This document shows positions 37,142-45,501 of a DNA stretch of 64,000 bases, piece by piece. A program made the translations under genes and the position numbers. Source of the DNA: APNM01 sp040361335 (GTDB taxonomy: Bacteria; Pseudomonadota; Gammaproteobacteria; Nevskiales; Salinisphaeraceae); assembly GCF_040361335.1 (NCBI RefSeq), contig NZ_APNM01000008.1, positions 1 to 64,000 of the forward strand, given 5' to 3'. Every line of letters begins with the position of its first letter. Position 1 is the first letter of the stretch. The notes under the pieces are model-generated. The model was not told where the DNA came from. It made no database searches and saw only the letters and a list, made by a program, of their open reading frames with translations.

Positions 37142-37755
37142 CGGCTCGTGCGGCCGCGGTAATACTCGGCGCGGGCCGAGGCCGCGTCGGCGCCGACATT
37201 GTCGCCGCGCATGCGCCGGGACTGCGCGATCAGCTCCCAGTTGCGCGCCTGCACGTAGGGATTGTCGCCGGCCAGGCTGTTGGACTTGCGCGCCAGGGCC
37301 TCGGTCTGTCCGGGCTGGTCCTGGGCCAGCCGCAGGGCCGCCAGCCGCTGGTACAGGAAGGGGTTGCGCGGCTCCACGTTGAGGGCGCGCTCGACCGTGG
37401 CCGCGGCGAGGTCCAACTCGCCGGCCGCGGCCTGCTCGTCGGCGCGGCCGAGCAAGGCGAGCACGGCCGGACCGCTGGCGTCGGCGGCGGTGCGCGGCGG
37501 CGGCGGCGCCTGTTCCCCGGAGGACGGCGCCGGCTCGTCCCGGGGTTCGTCGGCATCGGGCAGGGGCCGGGGCGCCGGCGCCTCGGCATCCGGTGCGTCA
37601 CGATCCGGCGGCGGCGGCGCGACCGGGCGCTGCGCGCAGCCCGCGAGCAGCAGCCCGACGAGGGCCGCCGCCAGGATGCCGGCGCCGGTCCGCTCCAACC
37701 TAGCGGAAGAGATCCAGGAACCAGTTGCCGCGTTGTTCGTCTCGCCCGGGTTCAT
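37138..37755 (-). CDS. Putative lipoprotein with TPR-like C-terminus
   Basis: This 205-residue protein has a long N-region, a hydrophobic segment with lipobox LLLAGC, a Pro/Asp/Glu-rich linker, and a helical region with two TPR-like repeats (AAATVERALNVEPRNPFLYQRL and following). I chose the ATG at 37755 because a good CAGGAGA site lies seven bases upstream; this start is inside the mrcB gene and gives a 56-bp overlap. A TTG at 37698 would yield a more compact signal but has no clear site. Position beside mrcB suggests a role near peptidoglycan synthesis, but this is inference. Confidence 0.75.
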   Translation of the reverse strand: MNPGETNNAATGSWISSARLERTGAGILAAALVGLLLAGCAQRPVAPPPPDRDAPDAEAPAPRPLPDADEPRDEPAPSSGEQAPPPPRTAADASGPAVLALLGRADEQAAAGELDLAAATVERALNVEPRNPFLYQRLAALRLAQDQPGQTEALARKSNSLAGDNPYVQARNWELIAQSRRMRGDNVGADAASARAEYYRGRTSR

Positions 37756-40126
37756 CCGGTGTCTCCTGATGCTGATCCGCGTCCGCGTCGCGGCCGGCCG
37801 CCGGCTCGCAGGGCTCGATGTCCGCGGGCACGCTACCGGCGATGAAGGGCACTTCGACCGCCGCGCTGCAATCGCGCGCCTCGCCGAACAGGCCGGCGGC
37901 CACGGAAACATCACCCTCGCCGTTCCCGGTCGCGGCGTCGCCGGCATCCTCGTCCGTGTCGAGCAGTAACGGCACGGTCTCGATGCCCTCGGGCCGCAGG
38001 GGACTGTAGCTCGCCGGCTCCAGGTCGCGCATGGTGCGCGCCCACAATTGCAATGCGCCGCTCGCGCCCGTCAGGCCCGCGGGCTGATTGTCGTCTCGGC
38101 CCACCCAGACCACCGCGACCCGGTTCTCGGCGAAGCCGGCGAACCAGCTATCGCGCAAGTCGTCGGTGGTGCCCGTCTTGCCGGCGACCTTGAGACCACC
38201 CGGCAGCGTGTAGGACGCCGACTGCGCGGTGCCGTGCTCGACCACGCGCCGCAACGCCCAGTTGAGCAGGTAGACGGACTGCTCGTCATAGACCCGTTTG
38301 ATGCGCAGAGGGTAACGGTTGAGGGGGTCGCCGTCGCGCGTGGTGACCGCCCGGATCGCCTTGAGCTCGGTGTAGTAGCCGCCGCCCGCCAGCGTGTTGT
38401 AGATCTGGGCCACTTCCAGGGGCGCCATGTCGATGGCGCCGAGCGCCAGCGACGGCAACGGCACCGGCTCGCCCGGATAGCCCAGCGCGGTCAACGTCTC
38501 CACCACGTCGGGCAGGCCCAGGTCGAGGGCCAGCCGGGCGGTGGCCTGGTTGTAGCTGTGGGTGAGCGCGGCGTGCAGGGGGACGTTCTCGCCGTGCGAT
38601 TCCATGCTGTAGTTGCGCGGCCGCCAGACATCGCCGTTGGGCAGGCGCACCTCCAGCTCGCGGTCGTCCAACGGCGTGATCAGGTTGTAGTGCCGCGGCC
38701 GGTCGAGCGCCGTGAGATACACCATCGGCTTGATCAGCGAGCCGATCGGACGCTGGGCGTCCAGGGCCCGGTTGAAACCGGCGAAGCGCGCGTCGCGCCC
38801 GCCCACCAGCGCCAGCACGCGCCCGCCCTCGACGCTGGTGACCACCGCCGCCGTCTGCAGGGTGCCGTTCTCGATCCCGCGGCCACGCTCCAGATCCGCG
38901 AGGCCGCCGGAAACGCGCGCCTCCACCGCCGCCTGGGCCGACGGATCGAGCGTGGTGAAGATACGCAGACCCTCCTCGGTGAGGTCCTGGTCGCGGTACT
39001 GCCCCTGGAGCTGGCGCCGGACCAGGTCGATGAAGGCCGGGTACTGGGTGGTGCCGCGCGGGGCCTTGGCGGTCACCCCCAGGGGCCGGTTGCGGGCCTT
39101 GGTCAGCGCCGTCTCGTCGATGAAGCCGGCGTCGTGGAAGATGCCGAGCACCAGATTGCGCCGGTTCTCGGCGCGTTCCGGATGCCGGCGCGGGTCGTAG
39201 TAGCTGGGCCCCTTGACCATCGCGATCAGCAGCGCGATCTCGTGCGTGGCCAGTTCCTGCAGCGGCTTCTGGAAATAGAAATAGCTCGCCAGACCGAAGC
39301 CGTGGATGGCGCGCGCGCCGTCCTGGCCGAGATAGACCTCGTTGAGATAGGCCTCGAGGATCGCCTCCTTGCCGTAGTGCGCGTCCAGCAGCACCGCCAT
39401 CAGGGCTTCCTTGGCCTTGCGGGTCAGGGTCTGGCGGTTGGACAGGTAGAAGTTCTTGACCAGTTGCTGGGTGATGGTGGAGCCGCCCTGCACCACCCCG
39501 CCGGCGCGCAGGTTCGCCCAGGCCGCGCGGGCGATGCTCTTGAGCGAGATGCCGTGGTGCGCCAGGAAGCGCCGGTCCTCGACCATGATCAGACCCGCCA
39601 CCAGCAACGGCGGCGCATCCCCGAGCTGGACCAGGATACGGTCCTCGGCCTTGGCGGGATGGATGCTGCCGATCAGCAGCGGATCGAGACGCAGCAGCAC
39701 CGGATCCTCGCCGCCGGATGCCAGGCTCTGCAGGCCGGTTATCCGCTCGCCCCGGAAGCGCACGCGGGCCTTGCGCGCCGGCTGCGGGCCGTCCCAGAAA
39801 CGGAACGCGCGGGTGTGCACCTCGATCGCGCCGGGCTTGCGGCGATAGCGGCCGGGACCGTCCAGGTCGTCGCTGCGGGTGTAACCCTGGCGCTCCAGCG
39901 CCGCCACCAGCCCGGCGGCGTCCAGCTTGCGCCCGGCATACAGTTCCAGCGGATCGGCGTAGACCTTGGCCGGCAGGGTCCAGCGGGCGCCCTCGAAGCG
40001 GGCGCGGACCTGGCCGTCGAGATAGACCAGGTACAGCGCGGCCGCCGCCGCGGCCAGGCAGCCGACCAGCAGGAGATACGGCAGGAGCCGGCGCCAGAGG
40101 CGCCGTTCGCGGGCTTTTCGGCTCAA
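37700..40126 (-). CDS. mrcB: Bifunctional penicillin-binding protein 1B
   Basis: This 808-residue class A PBP has a cytoplasmic tail and one TM helix (about 14-36). A UB2H-like region (about 70-140) and a GT51 glycosyltransferase domain with E183 in MVEDRRFLAHHG follow. The transpeptidase domain has SLIK (S463, K466), SYN (524-526) and KTGT (650-653). It polymerises and cross-links peptidoglycan. A UB2H region suggests it is activated by an LpoB-like lipoprotein; the adjacent lipoprotein is a positional candidate only. A TATCAT -10-like element lies about 37 bp upstream. Confidence 0.95.
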   Translation of the reverse strand: MSRKARERRLWRRLLPYLLLVGCLAAAAAALYLVYLDGQVRARFEGARWTLPAKVYADPLELYAGRKLDAAGLVAALERQGYTRSDDLDGPGRYRRKPGAIEVHTRAFRFWDGPQPARKARVRFRGERITGLQSLASGGEDPVLLRLDPLLIGSIHPAKAEDRILVQLGDAPPLLVAGLIMVEDRRFLAHHGISLKSIARAAWANLRAGGVVQGGSTITQQLVKNFYLSNRQTLTRKAKEALMAVLLDAHYGKEAILEAYLNEVYLGQDGARAIHGFGLASYFYFQKPLQELATHEIALLIAMVKGPSYYDPRRHPERAENRRNLVLGIFHDAGFIDETALTKARNRPLGVTAKAPRGTTQYPAFIDLVRRQLQGQYRDQDLTEEGLRIFTTLDPSAQAAVEARVSGGLADLERGRGIENGTLQTAAVVTSVEGGRVLALVGGRDARFAGFNRALDAQRPIGSLIKPMVYLTALDRPRHYNLITPLDDRELEVRLPNGDVWRPRNYSMESHGENVPLHAALTHSYNQATARLALDLGLPDVVETLTALGYPGEPVPLPSLALGAIDMAPLEVAQIYNTLAGGGYYTELKAIRAVTTRDGDPLNRYPLRIKRVYDEQSVYLLNWALRRVVEHGTAQSASYTLPGGLKVAGKTGTTDDLRDSWFAGFAENRVAVVWVGRDDNQPAGLTGASGALQLWARTMRDLEPASYSPLRPEGIETVPLLLDTDEDAGDAATGNGEGDVSVAAGLFGEARDCSAAVEVPFIAGSVPADIEPCEPAAGRDADADQHQETPDEPGRDEQRGNWFLDLFR

Positions 40127-40170
40127 GGGCTCGGGTGGCGCGGTTCAGGCAAACAGCGGGTGATGATAGC

Positions 40171-40201
40171 AAAAGTCCCCGCCGGGCCATCCCCGGCGGG
40201 G
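40171..40201 (-). terminator. Intrinsic terminator after pstSCAB-phoU
   Basis: On the minus strand a perfect 10-bp stem CCCCGCCGGG / CCCGGCGGGG with a five-base loop is followed by ACTTTT. It lies 26 bp past the phoU stop and ends the phosphate transport operon. It also insulates mrcB, whose start is 45 bp further on. Confidence 0.88.
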
Positions 40202-40226
40202 CCCCCGCGATGCCGCGGACGGATCG

Positions 40227-40958
40227 TCAGCGACGGTCCTTGTGGCCGCCCGTGGCGACCTCTTCCATATCCTCGATGCTGGTATGGCGCACGTCCTTGC
40301 CCTCTACGAAGTAGATCACGTACTCGCCGATGTTGGTGGCGTGGTCGCCGATGCGCTCCAGCGCCTTGACCGCCCACATGACGTCCAGCATGTGCTGGAT
40401 GTTGCGCGGATCCTCCATCATGAAGGTGATGCACTGGCGCACGAGGCCTTCGTACTCGCGATCCACTTCGCCGTCGGCCTGCGCCACCCGGACCGCGGCC
40501 TCGGTATCCATGCGCGCGAACGCATCCAGGGCGTCGCGGACCATCTCGCGGACGTGGCGGCCGAGCTGCTCGATCTGGCGGAAGGCGCTCTTGGGTCGGT
40601 TGTAGCTGGCCAGGTGGGCGGCCAGGCGGCCGATCTTTTCGGCCTCGTCGCCGATGCGCTCGAGATCGGTGGTGGTCTTGGCGATCGCCAGGATCAGGCG
40701 CAGGTCGCCGGCCTGGGGCGAGCGCCGGGCGAGAATGCGGGTACAGTGCTCGTCGATCTCGACCTCGAGGCTGTTGACCTTGTAATCGCCGCGGGCGACC
40801 TCCTCGCCGAGACCGCCCTCGCCGTCGACCAGCGCGCGCACGCCGTCGGCGATCTGCTGCTCGACCAGGCCGCCCATGGTGAGCACCTGCTCGCGGACAT
40901 CCTCCAGATCGACGTCGAACTGGCGTGAGGTGTGCTTTTCGATTCCGACCTTTTCCAT
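40227..40958 (-). CDS. phoU: Phosphate signalling protein PhoU
   Basis: This 243-residue protein is two tandem three-helix PhoU domains. Each carries the metal-binding E/DxxxD pattern, for example DLERIGDEAEKIGRLA and ALERIGDHATNIGEYV. PhoU couples the Pst transporter to PhoR, holding PhoR in its phosphatase state when phosphate is ample. It is the last gene of the pst operon, 31 bp after pstB. Confidence 0.96.
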   Translation of the reverse strand: MEKVGIEKHTSRQFDVDLEDVREQVLTMGGLVEQQIADGVRALVDGEGGLGEEVARGDYKVNSLEVEIDEHCTRILARRSPQAGDLRLILAIAKTTTDLERIGDEAEKIGRLAAHLASYNRPKSAFRQIEQLGRHVREMVRDALDAFARMDTEAAVRVAQADGEVDREYEGLVRQCITFMMEDPRNIQHMLDVMWAVKALERIGDHATNIGEYVIYFVEGKDVRHTSIEDMEEVATGGHKDRR

Positions 40959-40989
40959 AGTGGCTCTCGTTGTGTCGTCGGGCCGGGCG

Positions 40990-41823
40990 TCAGCCGTAGC
41001 GGCCGGTGATGTAGTCCTCGGTCTTCTTCTCCTGCGGGTTCGTGAACAACGTGTCCGTGTCGTTGAACTCGATGATCTTGCCCAGGTGGAAGAACGCCGT
41101 ATACCCCGCCACGCGCGCCGCCTGCTGGAGGTTGTGGGTCACGATCACGATGGTGTAGTTGTCCTTGAGCTCGTCGATTAGCTCCTCGATGGTCGCGGTG
41201 GCGACCGGATCGAGGGCCGAGCAGGGCTCGTCCATCAGCACCACCGACGGACTCACGGCGATCGCGCGCGCGATGCACAGGCGCTGCTGCTGGCCGCCGG
41301 ACAGGGCCAGTCCGGGCGTCTCCAGGCGATCCTTGACCTCGTCCCAGAGACCGGCGCGCTTGAGACTGCGCTCGACGATCTCGTCCAGCTCCGAGCGGCG
41401 GGCGCCCAGGCCCAGGATACGCGGGGCGTAGGCGATGTTCTCGTAGATCGACTTGGGGAACGGGTTCGGCTTCTGGAACACCATGCCGATGTGCGAGCGC
41501 AGCTCCACGACGTCCACGGACGGATCGTAGATGTTCTGCCCCTCGATCTCGACCGTGCCCTCGATACGCACGCTGGGCACCAGGTCGTTCATGCGGTTGA
41601 GGCACCGCAGGAAGCTGGACTTGCCGCAGCCGGACGGCCCGATCAGGGCGGTGACCTCGTTTTCGGCGACATCGAGATCGACGCCGAACAGGGCCTGGGT
41701 GTCGCCGTACCACAGGCTCAGGTCGCGGACCCGGACCTTGGCGTCACGGACTTGTCGGCGTCGGTCGATCTTGGGACTGGCCATCGCGGCGGTATCCTTC
41801 CGCGTGAGATTTCGCATTAGCAT
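40990..41823 (-). CDS. pstB: Phosphate ABC transporter ATPase PstB
   Basis: This 277-residue ATPase has Walker A GPSGCGKSS, the signature LSGGQQQR and Walker B VVLMDEPCSALDP, with the family's LRCLNRMNDL segment. It powers high-affinity phosphate import. Two starts are plausible: ATG at 41823 (GAGG six bases upstream, used here) and ATG at 41784, which would remove 13 residues and bring the length closer to E. coli PstB (257). Confidence 0.96.
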   Translation of the reverse strand: MLMRNLTRKDTAAMASPKIDRRRQVRDAKVRVRDLSLWYGDTQALFGVDLDVAENEVTALIGPSGCGKSSFLRCLNRMNDLVPSVRIEGTVEIEGQNIYDPSVDVVELRSHIGMVFQKPNPFPKSIYENIAYAPRILGLGARRSELDEIVERSLKRAGLWDEVKDRLETPGLALSGGQQQRLCIARAIAVSPSVVLMDEPCSALDPVATATIEELIDELKDNYTIVIVTHNLQQAARVAGYTAFFHLGKIIEFNDTDTLFTNPQEKKTEDYITGRYG

Positions 41824-41848
41824 CTTTGACCTCGATAGCGAATGGCAA

Positions 41849-43018
41849 CTACCAGCGCCGCTCGAAACGGTGACGGAGGTAGACGGCGAAGGCGTTCAGG
41901 CTGATCAGCAGGCCCAGCAGGACCAGGATACCCGCCGCGGTGCGCTCGACATACGCGCGCTCGGGCATGCCCGCCCAGGTGAAGATTTGCGCCGGCAGCA
42001 CGGTGGCCGCGGAGGTGATCGAATCCGGCGCGTCCGGGATATAGGCGATCATGCCGACGATGATCAGCGGCGCGGTCTCGCCCATGGCCTGGGCCACGCC
42101 GATGATGGTGCCCGTGAGGATGCCCGGCAGCGAGACCGGCAGCACGTGGTCGCGCACGGTCTGCCAGCGGGACGCCCCCACCGCGAGCGCGCCGTGGCGG
42201 ATGTTCTGCGGTACCGCGCGCAGCGCCGCGCGGGTACTGATGATGATGATCGGCAGCGTCATCAGCGACAGCGTCAGACCGCCGGCCAGGGCCGACGAGC
42301 GCGGGACCCCGAAGAAATTGATGAAGATGCCCAGGCCCAGCAGGCCGAACAGGATCGACGGCACCGCGGCCAGGTTGTTGATATTGATCTCGATGGCCTG
42401 GGTGAAGCGGTTGTCGGGGGCGAACTCCTCCAGGTAGATCGCCGTCATCACGCCGATCGGGAAGCTGATCGTCAGCACGATCAGCATCACGTAGAACGAG
42501 CCGACGAAGGCCGACCACAGGCCCGAGTTCTCGGGGATCTTGGAGTCGCCGTTGGTGAAGAAGTTGGTGTTGAACCCGTAGCCGACGCGGCCCTCGCGAT
42601 CCAGCCGCTCGTAGACCGCCAGGGTCTCCGGCGGCAGCGTGTCGACATTGCCCTTGCGGTACTGGTCGATATCGGCCTTGGCGGTGACCCATTCCGTGCG
42701 CGTGGTGCCCATCAACTCCGGCCGGTGCTCGACCCGGCGCGGCAGGCTGCGGAACCAGGCCCGGCTCACCAGCGGCGCCACGTCCTCGTCCACCGCGCGC
42801 TTGGCGAAATCCACGCTGCGTTCGTTGTAGGCGGCCTCGACCTGGATCTCGGTCTGCACGAACGCCATGTGGCCCTGCCGGATCATGTCGGTGAAGAACA
42901 GGACCAGGAAGGCCATCGCCAGCAGCAGCGCGCCGATGCAATAAGCCTTGAAGCGCTTCTCGGCGCGGTAGCGGCGCCGCAATTGCGGCGAGGGCGTGAG
43001 GCGAATCGGTTCACTCAT
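41849..43018 (-). CDS. pstA: Phosphate ABC transporter permease PstA
   Basis: This 389-residue permease has a basic cytoplasmic N-tail, a first TM helix (about 28-44), and an unusually long periplasmic segment (about 45-165) rich in charged residues. The five core TM helices with the EAA-type loop (AVGASRWQTVRDHVLP) follow. E. coli PstA has about 296 residues, so the extra periplasmic region is an extension seen in the long PstA subclass. It lies 6 bp downstream of pstC. Confidence 0.94.
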   Translation of the reverse strand: MSEPIRLTPSPQLRRRYRAEKRFKAYCIGALLLAMAFLVLFFTDMIRQGHMAFVQTEIQVEAAYNERSVDFAKRAVDEDVAPLVSRAWFRSLPRRVEHRPELMGTTRTEWVTAKADIDQYRKGNVDTLPPETLAVYERLDREGRVGYGFNTNFFTNGDSKIPENSGLWSAFVGSFYVMLIVLTISFPIGVMTAIYLEEFAPDNRFTQAIEININNLAAVPSILFGLLGLGIFINFFGVPRSSALAGGLTLSLMTLPIIIISTRAALRAVPQNIRHGALAVGASRWQTVRDHVLPVSLPGILTGTIIGVAQAMGETAPLIIVGMIAYIPDAPDSITSAATVLPAQIFTWAGMPERAYVERTAAGILVLLGLLISLNAFAVYLRHRFERRW

Positions 43019-43024
43019 GCGCGG

Positions 43025-44254
43025 CTACTCGTAGCTCTGGCGGAAACGCCGGATGACGATGATGGAGACCAGGTTCAGGACCAGGGTGACGACGAACAGC
43101 GCCAGGCCCAGGCCGAAGGCGGACAGGGTCTCGGGGCTGTCGAACGCCTGGTCGCCGGTGAGCGCGGACACGATGCGCACGGTCACCGTGGTCATGTCCT
43201 CCAGCGGATTGGCGGAGAGGTTGGCGCGCTGCCCGGCGGCCATCACCACGATCATGGTCTCGCCCAGCGCGCGGGACACGCCCAGCAGCGTGGCCGCCAT
43301 GATGCCGGGGAAGGCGGCCGGCAGCAGGACCTTCTTGATGGTCTCGGACTTGGTCGCGCCGAGGGCGTAGGAGCCCTCGCGCAGGGAATTCGGGATGGAG
43401 TTGATCACGTCGTCGGACAGCGACGAGATGAACGGGATGATCATGATGCCCATGACCAGTCCCGGTGCCAGCGCGTTGGTCGCCGAAGCATCCAGACCGA
43501 GTGAATCGGCAACGGATACCACCAGCGGACTGACCGTGATGGCGGCGAAGAAGCCGTAGACCACGGTGGGGATACCGGCCAGGATCTCCAGCATCGGCTT
43601 GGCCGTGGACCGGACCTTGAAGGAGGCGTACTCGGACATGTAGATCGCCGAGAACAGACCGATGGGCACGGCCACGGCCATGGCGATCAGGGTGATCATG
43701 AAGGTGCCTGCGAACAGCGGCACCGCGCCGAACTGGGACTCGGCGGTGACCTGTCCCGCCCGGTAATGGGCGACCGGGCTCCAGGTGGTGCCGGTGACGA
43801 ACTCCCAGACACTCACCATGCTGAAGAACTTGAGCGACTCGAACAGGATCGAGATCACGATGCCGAAGGTGGTCAGGATCGAGATCAGCGAGGCGCCGAG
43901 CAGCAGGAAATACATCATCCGGTCGATCGCCGTGCGCGCCCGCATCCGCGGATGCACGGTCCGGAGACCCAGGCCGAGCCCGCCCGCGGCCACGAGCAGG
44001 CAGGCGACGAACACGAACGGCGCCGCGGGCACCTCCACGCCTGCCAGGCCGGCGACCGCGGCCACCGACGCCAGCGCCAGCGCGGGCAACGCCACCCATA
44101 CCGCCACCACCGTGCCGTACTGTCCCGGCAGCGAGTGCATGCGGGTGCCGTGGGTGGTGAAGGCGACCGCCCGGCGTCGCCCCAGGTAATAGGCGAAGGC
44201 GGTCAGCGGCAGCAGGCCGCCGAAGAAAATCATCAAGATCTGCGAGGTATCCAA
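43025..44254 (-). CDS. pstC: Phosphate ABC transporter permease PstC
   Basis: This 409-residue permease belongs to the long PstC subclass: extra N-terminal TM helices (about 5-90) precede the core domain, which holds the EAA loop ALGATKSETIKKVLLP. It forms the phosphate channel with PstA. It follows pstS after a 106-bp gap that contains a strong hairpin. Confidence 0.94.
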   Translation of the reverse strand: MDTSQILMIFFGGLLPLTAFAYYLGRRRAVAFTTHGTRMHSLPGQYGTVVAVWVALPALALASVAAVAGLAGVEVPAAPFVFVACLLVAAGGLGLGLRTVHPRMRARTAIDRMMYFLLLGASLISILTTFGIVISILFESLKFFSMVSVWEFVTGTTWSPVAHYRAGQVTAESQFGAVPLFAGTFMITLIAMAVAVPIGLFSAIYMSEYASFKVRSTAKPMLEILAGIPTVVYGFFAAITVSPLVVSVADSLGLDASATNALAPGLVMGIMIIPFISSLSDDVINSIPNSLREGSYALGATKSETIKKVLLPAAFPGIMAATLLGVSRALGETMIVVMAAGQRANLSANPLEDMTTVTVRIVSALTGDQAFDSPETLSAFGLGLALFVVTLVLNLVSIIVIRRFRQSYE

Positions 44255-44309
44255 AATTCCCTTCCCCGTTGGTCCCGGCAGCGGCGTCGGTGCGAATCTT
44301 AGCAGCCTC

Positions 44310-44340
44310 GGGAGGCCGGCCCGAAAACGGCCGGCCTCCC
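44310..44340 (-). terminator. Strong hairpin between pstS and pstC (partial terminator or mRNA stabiliser)
   Basis: A perfect 12-bp stem GGGAGGCCGGCC / GGCCGGCCTCCC with a seven-base loop lies 20 bp past the pstS stop. No T tract follows on the minus strand, so it is not a full intrinsic terminator. A hairpin here would protect the 3' end of a pstS-only transcript and give more binding protein than permease, as in other pst operons. That role is inferred. Confidence 0.6.
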
Positions 44341-44360
44341 GCGGCGGCGAAACCGGCCGC

Positions 44361-45383
44361 CTACTGCAAGTCGGACAGTGTCAGGTTGGCGCGATTCTCC
44401 CAGCGCTGCCGGATCCGCGCCTGATCGGCCGCCGGCAGGGAGATCAGGCCCAGACCCTTCAGGTAGCCCTCGTCCGAGATCATCTGCGGGCTCACGAACA
44501 GGTCCACGTACTCGACCAGACCCGGTACCTCGCCGATGTGCGCCTTCTTCACGTAGAAGAACAGCGAGCGCGACACCGGGTACTCGCCGGAGCCGATCGC
44601 GGCGCGCTCCGGCGCCACGCCGTCGATGGTGGCCGCGGCCACCTTGTCGCGGTTCTCCTCCAGGAAGGAGTAACCGAATATCCCGATGGCGTCGGCGTTC
44701 TGCGCCAGCTTCTGCACGATCAGGTTGTCGTTCTCGCCCGAAGGCACGTAGGCGCCGTCCTGGCGGATCTTGGTGTAGGCGCCGCCGTAGCCGTCGATGT
44801 TCTCCGAGCCGTGCTCCATCACCAGCTCCTCGAAGGCGTCGCGCGTGCCCGAGGAGGTCGGCGGGCCCATCACCAGGATCTCCTTGTCCGGCAGCGAGGC
44901 GTCGATGTCCGACCATGTCTCGTAGGGGTTGGCCACCAGCTCGCCGTCCATCGGCACCTTGTCGGCCACCGCCAGGGTGATCTGCTCGCGGGTGAGCGCC
45001 CATTGCGGCTGACCCTTCTGGTAGGCCAGCACGATGCCGTCGTAGCCGATCTTGATCTCGACGATGTCCTCGACGCCGTTATCGCGGCACATCTCGAACT
45101 CGGAGGGCTTCATGCGGCGCGAGGCGTTGGTGATGTCCGGGTGCGTCTCGCCCACGCCCTGGCAGAACAGCTTCATGCCGCCGCCCGAGCCGGTGGACTC
45201 GATCACCGGGGTCGGATAATCGGTGGTCGCGCCCAGCTCCTCCACGACGTAGCTGGCGAAGGGATACACCGTGGACGAGCCCACGATGCGGATTTGATCG
45301 CGCGCTTGCGCGCCGGTGGCCGCGCCGATGGCGGCCAGCGCCACGACGGCCGCGCCGAACCTGCGGAAAGTCTTGCCGGTCAT
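44361..45383 (-). CDS. pstS: Periplasmic phosphate-binding protein PstS
   Basis: This 340-residue protein has a Sec signal peptide ending at GAQARDQ. Phosphate-contact motifs follow: VGSSTVYPFA, ESTGSGGGMKLFCQG, and GPPTSSGTRDAFEEL. It delivers phosphate to PstCA; proteins of this class often also bind arsenate, with lower preference. The ATG at 45383 has GGGAG eight bases upstream. A Pho box about 90 bp upstream should make it the first gene of a PhoB-controlled operon. Confidence 0.95.
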   Translation of the reverse strand: MTGKTFRRFGAAVVALAAIGAATGAQARDQIRIVGSSTVYPFASYVVEELGATTDYPTPVIESTGSGGGMKLFCQGVGETHPDITNASRRMKPSEFEMCRDNGVEDIVEIKIGYDGIVLAYQKGQPQWALTREQITLAVADKVPMDGELVANPYETWSDIDASLPDKEILVMGPPTSSGTRDAFEELVMEHGSENIDGYGGAYTKIRQDGAYVPSGENDNLIVQKLAQNADAIGIFGYSFLEENRDKVAAATIDGVAPERAAIGSGEYPVSRSLFFYVKKAHIGEVPGLVEYVDLFVSPQMISDEGYLKGLGLISLPAADQARIRQRWENRANLTLSDLQ

Positions 45384-45470
45384 ATATCGATCTCCCTGGT
45401 GGGTGTCGGGCGGGAAATCCGCCGCCACCGGGAGTCTGCTCGGGTTCGGTGAAGACTTTATGTCGGGAAT

Positions 45471-45488
45471 ATTACAGTTGTGTGACAG
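45471..45488 (-). promoter_or_regulatory. Pho box upstream of pstS
   Basis: On the minus strand the sequence reads CTGTCAC-ACAA-CTGTAAT: two 7-bp half sites separated by four A/C-rich bases, which closely fits the PhoB consensus. CATAAA about eight bases downstream can serve as the -10 element, with the Pho box replacing the -35. Its upstream half lies in the short gap after the acr3 stop. Confidence 0.85.
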
Positions 45489-45501
45489 CCGGAAAAGGCT
45501 G

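Noticed and set aside
37138..37947. 269-residue version of the lipoprotein next to mrcB
   Set aside because: The first 64 residues are an out-of-frame reading of mrcB; the ATG at 37755 has the ribosome binding site.
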